Below, one piece after another: positions 7,469-14,731 of a DNA stretch of 15,216 nt (the stretch's first letter is position 1; the number at the start of each line of letters is the position of its first letter). This DNA comes from an uncultured Lachnospiraceae bacterium. GTDB lineage: Bacteria > Bacillota > Clostridia > Lachnospirales > Lachnospiraceae. Position numbers and translations under genes: made by a program. The notes beneath the pieces were generated by a model. The model saw nothing but the letters and a program-made list of their open reading frames with translations. It was not told the origin of the DNA and ran no database searches. Location of the stretch: assembly GCA_902803625.1 (NCBI GenBank), contig CADCQV010000089.1:1-15216 (forward strand), read 5' to 3'.

Positions 7469-8716
7469 ATGAAAAAAGTTTTGGCAGTTTTATTGACATT
7501 GTCAATGGCAGTCGGAATGTGTGCCTGCGGCTCTCAGGCAGCAGCACCCGCACCCGACGCTGCTCCTGCGGCAGAGGCGCCCGCAGCTGAGGAAGCAGCT
7601 CCCGCTGCTGAGCCCGCTGCAGACACCAAGGCTGAAGAGCCTGCACCTGCAGCTGAGGAAGCACCTGCAGCCGATGCGGCAGCTGCAAACCCTGTTGCCG
7701 GAAAGAAAGTTGCTTATGTAATGCTTCTTCCTTCCGCTACGATCTTCCAGATGTGGAAAGATTCCTGCGCAAATCTCTGCGACGCTATGGGAGTACAGTT
7801 TGATTTCTTCTTCTGTGACGGAGATTTCAACAAGTGGCAGGATACCATCCGTACCTGTGCATCAGCAGGCTATGACGGACTTCTCGTAAGCCACGGCAAT
7901 CAGGACGGCTCCTATGTATTCCTTAAGGAGATCACCGAGCAGTATCCCGATATGAAGATCGTTACTTTCGATACCCAGTTCTATACAGACGGTGATTATC
8001 AGAAGATCGACGGAGTTACCCAGTTCTTCCAGCAGGATGACAGCCTTGTAACAGTCCTTCTTGATTCTATGATAGAGAAGTACGGCGAAGGCGTTCGTCT
8101 TATCAAGGTTTGGAGAGGACCTAATTACAACTCACCTTTCGATCGTCGTGAAGTGGGCTGGAAGGCTTATGAAGACGCAGGCAAGATCAAGACCGTAGGA
8201 GAGGTTCAGCCTCTTCAGGATACAATGGATTCCGCAAACACCGTATTTGCTGCTTATCTGCAGAGTGTTAAGCGTGAAGACGTTGACGGCGTAGTTGTTT
8301 ACTATGACCTTTACGGCCAGGGCGTTTACAAGGCAATAACCGAGAACGCAAACTTCAGCGGAGACAATGCACTTCCTATGGCATCCGTTGATATCGATCC
8401 CGTTGACATCACAAATATGCAGACCAATCCCGAGATCTGGACTGCAGCAGGAACGACCGACTGGACACTTAACGGTGAGATCGGTATGCGTATCCTCTTC
8501 CTGGAGATGGCAGGAGAGTATGACAAGATCTATGATCCCGCAAGCGGAAAGACCGGTGTTGACTATGTAGAGATCCCCGGATCACCCATCCTTGCAAAGG
8601 ATCTGAAGAGCGATTCTTCTGTTGAGAACCTTGGAGATATCGCAGGAGATACCTACGGAAATCTTGATTACCTCTCTGAGGCAGACTGGATGCCCAAGGA
8701 TCTTATCCACAAGTAA
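7469..8716 (+). CDS. ABC transporter sugar-binding lipoprotein, probably for methylthioribose or a related pentose
   Basis: A 415-residue extracytoplasmic binding protein of the ribose/xylose type (Peripla_BP_4-like). Residues 1-20 are a lipoprotein signal ending at Cys20 in the MCAC-GS lipobox. Residues about 23-75 are a low-complexity Ala/Pro/Glu tether. The binding fold starts near GKKVAYVML (79) and has the typical alternating segments, including YDGLLVSHGNQ, KIVTFDTQF, DVDGVVVYYDL and a late TDWTLNGEIGM helix. The start at 7469 has AAGGAG 9 nt upstream and gives a complete signal peptide; the frame extends upstream to 7346 but crosses the promoter. It is first in the operon and is followed by a hairpin that should favour its higher expression. 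The methylthioribose assignment comes only from the mtnK-mtnA neighbours; 5-deoxyribose or ribose are alternatives. Confidence 0.88.
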   Translation: MKKVLAVLLTLSMAVGMCACGSQAAAPAPDAAPAAEAPAAEEAAPAAEPAADTKAEEPAPAAEEAPAADAAAANPVAGKKVAYVMLLPSATIFQMWKDSCANLCDAMGVQFDFFFCDGDFNKWQDTIRTCASAGYDGLLVSHGNQDGSYVFLKEITEQYPDMKIVTFDTQFYTDGDYQKIDGVTQFFQQDDSLVTVLLDSMIEKYGEGVRLIKVWRGPNYNSPFDRREVGWKAYEDAGKIKTVGEVQPLQDTMDSANTVFAAYLQSVKREDVDGVVVYYDLYGQGVYKAITENANFSGDNALPMASVDIDPVDITNMQTNPEIWTAAGTTDWTLNGEIGMRILFLEMAGEYDKIYDPASGKTGVDYVEIPGSPILAKDLKSDSSVENLGDIAGDTYGNLDYLSEADWMPKDLIHK

Positions 8717-8761
8717 GATGTAAATTTTGTTCTGCTTGACATCATAAGGAATTTTTAAGGA

Positions 8762-8790
8762 GGGCATCGGAGGAAGCTCCGGTGCCCTTT
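8762..8790 (+). terminator. leaky intrinsic terminator/attenuator between binding protein and ATPase genes
   Basis: An 11-bp stem (8762-8772 with 8777-8787, one G-T pair) closes on a GAAG tetraloop and is followed by a broken T tract (tttacttta). With so weak a T tract it should stop only some transcripts, or act as a 3' stabiliser for the lipoprotein mRNA. No convincing second promoter follows, so the ATPase, permease and enzyme genes depend on readthrough. This fits the usual excess of binding protein over transporter. Confidence 0.7.
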
Positions 8791-8803
8791 ACTTTAGAAA
8801 GGA

Positions 8804-8830
8804 ATATACCGGTCGGATGGTTCGGTATAT
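8804..8830 (+). promoter_or_regulatory. second stem-loop just upstream of the ATPase start
   Basis: ATATACCG and CGGTATAT are perfect 8-nt inverted arms around an 11-nt spacer. The right arm ends 12 nt before the ATPase ATG and touches its weak CAGG ribosome binding site (8831-8834). It could be an RNA element tuning translation or processing, or a protein-binding site on DNA. Two structures in a 126-bp gap suggest active control of the gene ratio. Confidence 0.45.
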
Positions 8831-8842
8831 CAGGTTACTTAA

Positions 8843-10375
8843 ATGGAAAAGATAACTCTAAGTACAAAAGATGTTTCTATGGAGTATCCCGGAGTAAAGG
8901 CCTTAAATAAGGTGAATTTTGAGATATCCACGGGAGAGATACATGCCATCGTCGGAGCAAACGGCGCCGGCAAATCCACTCTCATGAATGTTTTCGCGGG
9001 GTCGAATCCGGGCTATACGGGGCAGGTTTTCCTGAACGGGGAGCCGATCGAGATAAGAACTCCGAATTTCGCCAAAAAGCACGGGATACAGATAGTGTAT
9101 CAGGAAGTTGATACAGCCCTTGTGCCCTCTCTTTCGGTTGCCGAGAATATCATGCTGAATGACATCGTTATGAACCAGAAGAGCTCGTTTATGAACTGGG
9201 GAGCCGTCAGGAAATCTGCGGCAGAGGCGCTGAAAAGGCTGAATGTTACCGATATCAATGTCCGTTCCCTCGTACAGAATCTGACACTGGCTGAGAAGCA
9301 GATGGTCCTTATAGCAAGGGCGATACAGGCCGAATGTAATTTCCTGATCCTCGATGAGCCTACCGCACCGCTTTCGGACACGGAGACCGAAGAGCTTTTC
9401 AGGGTTGTAAAGAGCCTGAGGGAAAGCGAGAATATCGCCATAATGTTTATTTCCCACAGACTTCATGAGGTATTGCAGATCTGTGACAGCTATACCGTTA
9501 TGAGGAACGGCGAGATAGTCCATAATGCACCCGTGACCCCTGAGACCACAACAAAGGAGATAGTCGAGAAGATGCTTGGCCGCTCCTTTGAGGAGAACTT
9601 CCCCAAGGAAGAGGTGAAGATCGGCGATAAATTCTTCGAGGTCAGGAACCTGTCGGGAGCTTACGGAAAGGTGAATAATGTATCCTTCTACGTAAAGAGG
9701 GGTGAAATAGTCGGTATTGCCGGACTTGTGGGAGCCGGAAAATCAGAGCTCTGCAAGACCATCTTCGGAAGCTACAAAAAGACCGGCGGAAGCATCATTC
9801 TGGACGGAAAGGAATTGAAGATAAACAATCCCGCCCAGGCCGTGAAGAACAGGATTGCCCTTGTTCCGGAGGAAAGACGAAAGGAGGGAGTGCTTGTCCA
9901 GGAGACGGTGGCCTTCAATCTTTCCGCAGCCTGTCTTGACAAATTCTGCATGATGAGCTTCGTGCAGACCGGAAAGGTGAACGAGAACGCAAACCGCTTT
10001 GTGCGTGATCTTGGGATAAAGACGCCTTCCATAAAGCAGCATGTGCGGAATCTTTCCGGCGGAAACCAGCAGAAGGTGGCCGTGGGAAAGTGGCTTGCAG
10101 CGGATTGTGACATATATATTTTTGATGAGCCTACAAAGGGAGTAGATGTAGGAGCAAAACAGGATATTTTCCATCTTATCAATAATATCGCACGGGAAGG
10201 AAACGGCGTTATATACGCGTCCTGTGAAAACAGCGAGCTCTTATCCATTACGGACAGGATCTATGTGATGTTCGGAGGAGAGATAATGGCGGAGCTTGTT
10301 ACAAAGGATACCAATGAGGATGAGATAATGAATTATTCTGTAGGTACCAGAGCCGAAGCAAAAGCCGGTGCCTGA
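8843..10375 (+). CDS. sugar ABC transporter ATP-binding protein, double-domain RbsA/MglA type
   Basis: A 510-residue protein with two fused nucleotide-binding domains, the normal size and layout of the CUT2 (ribose/galactose) class. Domain 1: Walker A GANGAGKST (38-46), Q-loop Gln87, Walker B LILDEPTA (168-175), switch His205. Its signature is LTLAE (147-151), not the usual LS-x-G(E/Q). Domain 2: GLVGAGKSE (294-302), canonical LSGGNQQK (404-411), Walker B IYIFDEPTKG (424-433); no switch His, as is common in this class. It powers import of the ligand captured by the upstream lipoprotein. The ribosome binding site is weak (CAGG) and follows a stem-loop, so translation may be limited. The permease gene starts 21 nt downstream. 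Class call firm; substrate inferred from mtnK and mtnA. Confidence 0.93.
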   Translation: MEKITLSTKDVSMEYPGVKALNKVNFEISTGEIHAIVGANGAGKSTLMNVFAGSNPGYTGQVFLNGEPIEIRTPNFAKKHGIQIVYQEVDTALVPSLSVAENIMLNDIVMNQKSSFMNWGAVRKSAAEALKRLNVTDINVRSLVQNLTLAEKQMVLIARAIQAECNFLILDEPTAPLSDTETEELFRVVKSLRESENIAIMFISHRLHEVLQICDSYTVMRNGEIVHNAPVTPETTTKEIVEKMLGRSFEENFPKEEVKIGDKFFEVRNLSGAYGKVNNVSFYVKRGEIVGIAGLVGAGKSELCKTIFGSYKKTGGSIILDGKELKINNPAQAVKNRIALVPEERRKEGVLVQETVAFNLSAACLDKFCMMSFVQTGKVNENANRFVRDLGIKTPSIKQHVRNLSGGNQQKVAVGKWLAADCDIYIFDEPTKGVDVGAKQDIFHLINNIAREGNGVIYASCENSELLSITDRIYVMFGGEIMAELVTKDTNEDEIMNYSVGTRAEAKAGA

Positions 10376-10396
10376 ACGAAGGAGGAAAAGTATCAA

Positions 10397-11383
10397 ATGC
10401 AAGAATCAGCAAAAAACAACAACACCGCCAGATTCCTACTGAACTGGGCGGCTGTAATCACCCTGGTACTGTGTTTCATATTCTTCACACTGTTCAAGGG
10501 TTCCCTGTTCCTATCGGGCATCAATATGGTAAACATACTGCTCGCCATGTCCATTACCACGGTTTTCGGAATAGCAGCGACGGTTACCATGGCGCCGGAC
10601 GGCTTTGATATGTCGGCCTGTACGCTGGCAAGCTGCTCCGCCTATGCCTTTGTTTCTTCATACCTGTGGTTTGGATGCAACCTTGCGGTTTCCATCCTGA
10701 TAACCATTGTAGTGACCCTCATTATGTATCAGCTCACCATGTTTCTGATCCTTATCTGCAAGGTTCCGGATATGCTGGCGACCTGTGCACTGATGTTTGT
10801 TCATCAGGGTCTCGGCCAGTGGTATATCGGCGGTGGTGCGGTATCAACCGGTATGAAGTCATCCTGGGGTGCAGAGCCTGCACGTACCCAGCTTTCAGAT
10901 GCCTTTTCGGCTATAGGAAGAGCTCCGTACATCATCATAATCATGCTGGCCTGCGTATTCATTGCCTGGGTCATCCTGGATTTCACAAAGCACGGACGTT
11001 TCCTTTACGCTATGGGCGGAAATAAACAGGCTGCAAAGCTTTCCGGTATTGACGTAAAGAAGTACCGTTACATTGCCGGAATGATCACCGCGGTATTCAT
11101 CGCTATCGGCGGCATCATGGTTTCATCAAGAGGAAGCTCGGCACAGGTTATGTGCTGCGACAACTATTTGATGCAGTCTCTGGCGGCGGTATTCGTAGGA
11201 AGGTCCGTCGGAGGAGCAGAGAAGCCCAATGCTCTCGGAACCCTCGTAGGAGCAATGCTTGTTTCCACCCTGGAGAACGGCCTTACGATCTGTGCGGTTC
11301 CATATTACGTATTGCCCGCAGTTAAGGGTGCGGTTCTCGCGCTGGCTCTTATTGCAGCCTATGCAAGCGTTAAGGAGCAGTAA
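10397..11383 (+). CDS. sugar ABC transporter permease, RbsC type
   Basis: A 328-residue membrane protein of the branched-chain/ribose permease family (BPD_transp_2). About eight to ten hydrophobic segments are visible, with clear ones near residues 14-34, 42-63, 95-121, 177-196, 226-244 and 306-322. The family cytoplasmic loop is present as GGNKQAAKLSGIDVKKYR (207-224). The early loop that is usually GG-x-DLS-x-G reads PDGFDMSAC (67-75), a divergence from ribose permeases. It is the only permease gene here, so a homodimer is expected as for RbsC. AAGGAGG at 10379-10385 precedes the start. Gene order lipoprotein-ATPase-permease is the CUT2 pattern. Confidence 0.92.
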   Translation: MQESAKNNNTARFLLNWAAVITLVLCFIFFTLFKGSLFLSGINMVNILLAMSITTVFGIAATVTMAPDGFDMSACTLASCSAYAFVSSYLWFGCNLAVSILITIVVTLIMYQLTMFLILICKVPDMLATCALMFVHQGLGQWYIGGGAVSTGMKSSWGAEPARTQLSDAFSAIGRAPYIIIIMLACVFIAWVILDFTKHGRFLYAMGGNKQAAKLSGIDVKKYRYIAGMITAVFIAIGGIMVSSRGSSAQVMCCDNYLMQSLAAVFVGRSVGGAEKPNALGTLVGAMLVSTLENGLTICAVPYYVLPAVKGAVLALALIAAYASVKEQ

Positions 11384-11419
11384 GTAACTATAAATAAACA
11401 GAAAGGAAATGATTGAATA

Positions 11420-12667
11420 ATGTCAGACTTCAGCAAATACTTTTTAATGATCAATGAGGACGATCCCGAAACCACGGAGAAGGTTGTGATCGAGTACACT
11501 CTTCTCAAAACAAAGGATCAGATCGACTGGGACGAAGCTACAATGGAAGCAAAGATCCCCGGTTCACACGGAAACTTAAACCATGTCTGCAGGGTAACGG
11601 ACAAGAAGGGACATACCCTCTATATCAAGCAGGCAGGAAGCAATCTCCGTATAGATGCCGATATGACTGCAACCCTCGACCGCAACCGTCAGGAGTCGGA
11701 GATACTGCAGCTTGAAGAAAAGTGGGCTCCGGGAATGGTTCCCCATATCTATTTCTTTGACACAATAATGTATGCCTGCGGAATGGAGGACTGCAGCGAT
11801 TATCTTGTTATGCGTGAGGCAATGCTGCAGCATAAGACCTATCCGAAGTTCGCTGACGATATCTCTACCTTTATGGTAAATACGCTGCTTCTTTCAAGTG
11901 ATGTAGTAATGGATCACAGGGAAAAGAAGGAGCTTACACGGAAGTTCATCACTCCGGATCTTGATGACATTACGGAAAAGCTGGTTTTAATGGAGCCCTA
12001 CTTAGGCGCGGACAGAAACAATATCTATGAGCCGAACCGTGCCTTTATAGAAAAGGAGCTCTACGGTGATGAAAAGCTTCATCTTGCGGTCAGCAAGCTT
12101 AAATTCAATTTCATGACCAACGCGCAGGCTCTTCTTCACGGAGATCTTCATACAGGCTCCATCTTTGTAAAAGAGGACTCAACAAAGATCTTTGACTGTG
12201 AATTCGGAACCTTTGCTCCGATGGGCTATGATATCGGAAATCTAGTGGCTAATATGATCTTCGCATACGTTAACGGACTTTCAACGGATGATAAGCCATT
12301 CTGCGACTGGTGTCTCGACGTTATAGAGCAGAGTATGGATCTCTTCATTGAGAAGTTTAAGAAAAAGTATGATGAGGCAGTCACCGAGCCTATGGCAAAG
12401 GTAAAGGGCTTCAAGGAATGGTATCTCGATTCCATACTTAATGACACCGCAGGCTATGCGGGAACGGAGCTTCACAGAAGGACCGTGGGTATGGCCAATG
12501 TGGCTGACGTTATCAGCATTACCGATGAGAAGAAGAGGCTTCTTGCCGAGAGAGTAAATATCTTTGCAGGTAAGGATTATATCCTGAATCAGGAAAAGTA
12601 CCGCACGGGCAAGGACTTCAGGGAAGCGGTCGTCAGGGCTACGGAAGAAGCAATGAAGACTTTATAA
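11420..12667 (+). CDS. mtnK: S-methyl-5-thioribose kinase
   Basis: A 415-residue kinase, close to the usual 400 or so, which phosphorylates 5-methylthioribose at C1 with ATP in the cytosol. Family features: glycine-rich GNLNHVCRV loop (51-59), ATP-binding lysine Lys70 in LYIKQA, catalytic HGDLHTGSI (240-248, Asp242), the metal-binding DCEFGTFAPMGYDIGN block (259-274), and RRTVGMANVADV near 353-364. HGDLHTGSI and the D-x-E block mark MtnK rather than general aminoglycoside or choline kinases. AAAGGAA lies 12 nt before the start. A three-codon frame (11409-11420) between them ends in TAATG overlapping the start, possibly just spacing. mtnA follows after 15 nt. MtnK acts on free methylthioribose, so it fits an imported substrate. 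Activity on 5-deoxyribose is also possible. Confidence 0.9.
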   Translation: MSDFSKYFLMINEDDPETTEKVVIEYTLLKTKDQIDWDEATMEAKIPGSHGNLNHVCRVTDKKGHTLYIKQAGSNLRIDADMTATLDRNRQESEILQLEEKWAPGMVPHIYFFDTIMYACGMEDCSDYLVMREAMLQHKTYPKFADDISTFMVNTLLLSSDVVMDHREKKELTRKFITPDLDDITEKLVLMEPYLGADRNNIYEPNRAFIEKELYGDEKLHLAVSKLKFNFMTNAQALLHGDLHTGSIFVKEDSTKIFDCEFGTFAPMGYDIGNLVANMIFAYVNGLSTDDKPFCDWCLDVIEQSMDLFIEKFKKKYDEAVTEPMAKVKGFKEWYLDSILNDTAGYAGTELHRRTVGMANVADVISITDEKKRLLAERVNIFAGKDYILNQEKYRTGKDFREAVVRATEEAMKTL

Positions 12668-12672
12668 GGAGG
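12666..12672 (+). promoter_or_regulatory. mtnA ribosome binding site overlapping the mtnK stop
   Basis: AAGGAGG begins inside the TAA stop of mtnK and lies 10 nt before the mtnA ATG. The overlap implies translational coupling of kinase and isomerase. Confidence 0.8.
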
Positions 12673-12682
12673 ACAATACTAA

Positions 12683-13780
12683 ATGGCTTCAATAGATGAA
12701 TTTTTTGACAAGGTTATAAGTGTTAAGCTACCGGATGACAGACAGAGCGTGGACATTCTTGACCAGACCCTGCTTCCGGGTACGATAAAGAGGATAAACC
12801 TTCACACAAAGGAAGAGCTCTGGGATGCAATAAAGAAGCTTAAGGTAAGAGGAGCCCCGGCTATCGGTGTCAGCGCAGCCTACGGACTTGCGGTCCTTGC
12901 AAACAGGATAGATGCTTCGGACTTTGACAGCTTCTATAAGGAATTTAAGGAGATCAAGGATTACCTCGCATCATCCCGTCCCACGGCCGTGAATCTTTTC
13001 TGGGCATTGAACAGGATGGATGACAAGGCCCTTTCCGTAAAGGATCAGAGCATAGGCAGCATAAAGGAGACACTTTTTACCGAGGCTCAGAAGATAAGGG
13101 ATGAGGACGTTGCAATAAGCCGCAATATCGGAGAGCTTGGCTTCGGACTTTTGAAGGATCTGAAGAAAGAGGGCAAGGAGATAGGCATTCTCACACACTG
13201 CAACGCGGGAACCATTGCTACTGCAAAATACGGCACCGCAACGGCACCTATGTACACGGCTTTGGAGCACGGATGGGCAGGGTCCGATATGCATGTATAC
13301 TGTGATGAGACAAGACCCCTTCTGCAGGGTGCACGCCTTACAGCATTCGAGCTCTATAACGCAGGCATAAACACAACGCTGCAGTGTGACAATATGGCCT
13401 CCATGCTTATGAAGCAGGGTAAGATAGACATAGTATTTGTGGGCTGCGACCGCGTTGCGAAAAACGGTGATTCCGCAAATAAGATAGGAACCAGCGGTGT
13501 TGCCATTCTAGCAAAGCACTACGGTATTCCCTTCTATATCTGCGCTCCTTCCTCGACCATTGATCTTAATACCGCAACAGGAAATGATATCCCTATCGAG
13601 ATGAGGGATCCTGAGGAGGTTACGACCATGTGGTACAAGGAAAGGATGGCTCCGGAAGGAATAGACGCATTTAATCCTGCCTTTGATTTTGCGGAGCATG
13701 GACTTATCACAGGTATCATCACCGAGAAGGGTATAGCAACCGCTCCATTTGACAAGGCATTTGAAGAGCTTGGCATCTGA
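12683..13780 (+). CDS. mtnA: S-methyl-5-thioribose-1-phosphate isomerase
   Basis: A 365-residue aldose-ketose isomerase of the eIF2B-related MtnA family, full length. It converts methylthioribose 1-phosphate, whose anomeric carbon is blocked, to methylthioribulose 1-phosphate. Diagnostic blocks in order: RGAPAIG (56-62), RPTAVNLFWA (99-108), THCNAGT with catalytic Cys173, DETRPLLQGARLTAFEL (208-224), DNMASMLM (236-243), GCDRVAKNGDSANKIGT with catalytic Asp256 (254-270), and the CAPSSTID loop (287-294). All key residues are present. It follows mtnK directly and is tightly coupled to it, so kinase product goes straight to isomerase. Paralogues act on 5-deoxyribose 1-phosphate (DrdI) or ribose 1,5-bisphosphate; kinase pairing favours methylthioribose, though 5-deoxyribose may share the route. 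Confidence 0.94.
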   Translation: MASIDEFFDKVISVKLPDDRQSVDILDQTLLPGTIKRINLHTKEELWDAIKKLKVRGAPAIGVSAAYGLAVLANRIDASDFDSFYKEFKEIKDYLASSRPTAVNLFWALNRMDDKALSVKDQSIGSIKETLFTEAQKIRDEDVAISRNIGELGFGLLKDLKKEGKEIGILTHCNAGTIATAKYGTATAPMYTALEHGWAGSDMHVYCDETRPLLQGARLTAFELYNAGINTTLQCDNMASMLMKQGKIDIVFVGCDRVAKNGDSANKIGTSGVAILAKHYGIPFYICAPSSTIDLNTATGNDIPIEMRDPEEVTTMWYKERMAPEGIDAFNPAFDFAEHGLITGIITEKGIATAPFDKAFEELGI

Positions 13781-13806
13781 AAACCGGAAAGGAGAATGAT
13801 CTTAAG

Positions 13807-14727
13807 ATGTATAAATTCGATAAGAAATGGGAAAAGGAAGTTCTCTCCATAGCCGACGGTATCCGTATGAGAGTCTTTCGGTTTACCGTTGAGCAGAACG
13901 GCGGGTATTTAAGCCAGGCATGCTCTGCTGCAGAGATTTTTGCAGCAATGTATCACGGACTTATGAAGCTTCCGAAGATAAAGACACCTCTTATGCCTGA
14001 TCCCTGGCAGGGTGCACCGGGACCGGGGAATCCCATACATACCGGTATTAAATTCAATTCCGACGGAAAAGAGGGCTATGACCGCTTCATCATGTCACCC
14101 GCGCAGTATGCCCTTGTGGTATATGCGGCTCTTATTGAAACGGGCAGAATGGATGAGGCCGGAATGGATGCATACAATAAGGACGGCGGAAGCGTTGAGA
14201 TGATAGGCGCCGAGCATTCTCCCGGAATGGAGGTTACAACCGGATCTCTTGGACAGGGCATATCCCAGGCAGCGGGAATAGCTATGGGTATGAAGCTTAA
14301 GGGAAAGAAGGGAAAGGTATTTACCTTCCTTTCGGACGGTGAGTGCCAGTCCGGAGAATTCTGGGAGGCACTGCAGGCATCCTCCTTCCATCACCTTGAC
14401 AATATGATAATGATAGTCGACAGAAACGGCTGCCAGTGTGACGGACTAATGAAGCCTGTTATGAATATAGAGCCCTTTGATGAGAGATTCAGGTCATTCG
14501 GCTGCGAATGCGTGCGCATAAAGGGACATAAGCCCCTGCTCCTTGCTGAAGCCCTCAATACTCCTCACAGAGGAAAGCCTCTCGCAGTGATACTTGATAC
14601 TTCACCTTACCATGGACTGTCCTTCCTGAAGGAAAGAGCTCCCAAGTTCCATTATGTCAGGTTTACGGACCCCAAGCAGAGGGAAGCTTACAGGAAGATC
14701 TATGACAAAATGGTGAAGGAGGGCTGA
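13807..14727 (+). CDS. transketolase-like protein, N-terminal (ThDP-binding) subunit
   Basis: A 306-residue thiamine diphosphate subunit of a split transketolase, somewhat longer than the typical 270-280. It has TTGSLGQG (144-151) and the ThDP/Mg motif SDGECQSGEFWEA to DRNGCQCDG (176-213), with Asp177, Gly178 and Asn208; the first position is Ser instead of Gly. Several usual substrate contacts differ by eye alignment: the N-terminal GHPGG motif reads GYLSQ (His to Tyr34), SKGH reads SPAQ (His to Gln100), and KGKGVSF reads PYHGLSF (267-273). His282 probably replaces the usual late His. An insert-like PDPWQGAPGPGNP lies at 64-76. It lies 26 nt after mtnA, with AAGGAG at 13789-13794. It is probably not a housekeeping pentose phosphate enzyme but one for a substrate made from methylthioribulose 1-phosphate (inference). 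Confidence 0.88.
   Translation: MYKFDKKWEKEVLSIADGIRMRVFRFTVEQNGGYLSQACSAAEIFAAMYHGLMKLPKIKTPLMPDPWQGAPGPGNPIHTGIKFNSDGKEGYDRFIMSPAQYALVVYAALIETGRMDEAGMDAYNKDGGSVEMIGAEHSPGMEVTTGSLGQGISQAAGIAMGMKLKGKKGKVFTFLSDGECQSGEFWEALQASSFHHLDNMIMIVDRNGCQCDGLMKPVMNIEPFDERFRSFGCECVRIKGHKPLLLAEALNTPHRGKPLAVILDTSPYHGLSFLKERAPKFHYVRFTDPKQREAYRKIYDKMVKEG
14716..14722 (+). promoter_or_regulatory. ribosome binding site for the C-terminal transketolase subunit, inside the N-terminal subunit gene
   Basis: AAGGAGG lies in the last codons of the N-terminal subunit gene, 9 nt before the next ATG. Stop and start are 4 nt apart, so the two subunits should be made in equal amounts by translational coupling, as expected for an obligate heteromer. 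Confidence 0.8.
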
Positions 14728-14731
14728 TACT

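Noticed and set aside
7538..7693. GC-rich repetitive stretch as a DNA repeat element
   Set aside because: It encodes the Ala/Pro/Glu tether after the lipobox, a common feature of Firmicute binding lipoproteins.
8736..8741. Perfect TTGACA as a second promoter before the ATPase gene
   Set aside because: At the correct distance the sequence is GC-rich hairpin (ggaggg) with no -10 box.
8903..9523. 206-codon open frame opposite the ABC ATPase gene (and similar ones at 9743-10248)
   Set aside because: The plus strand carries all ATPase motifs; these frames are by-products of codon bias.
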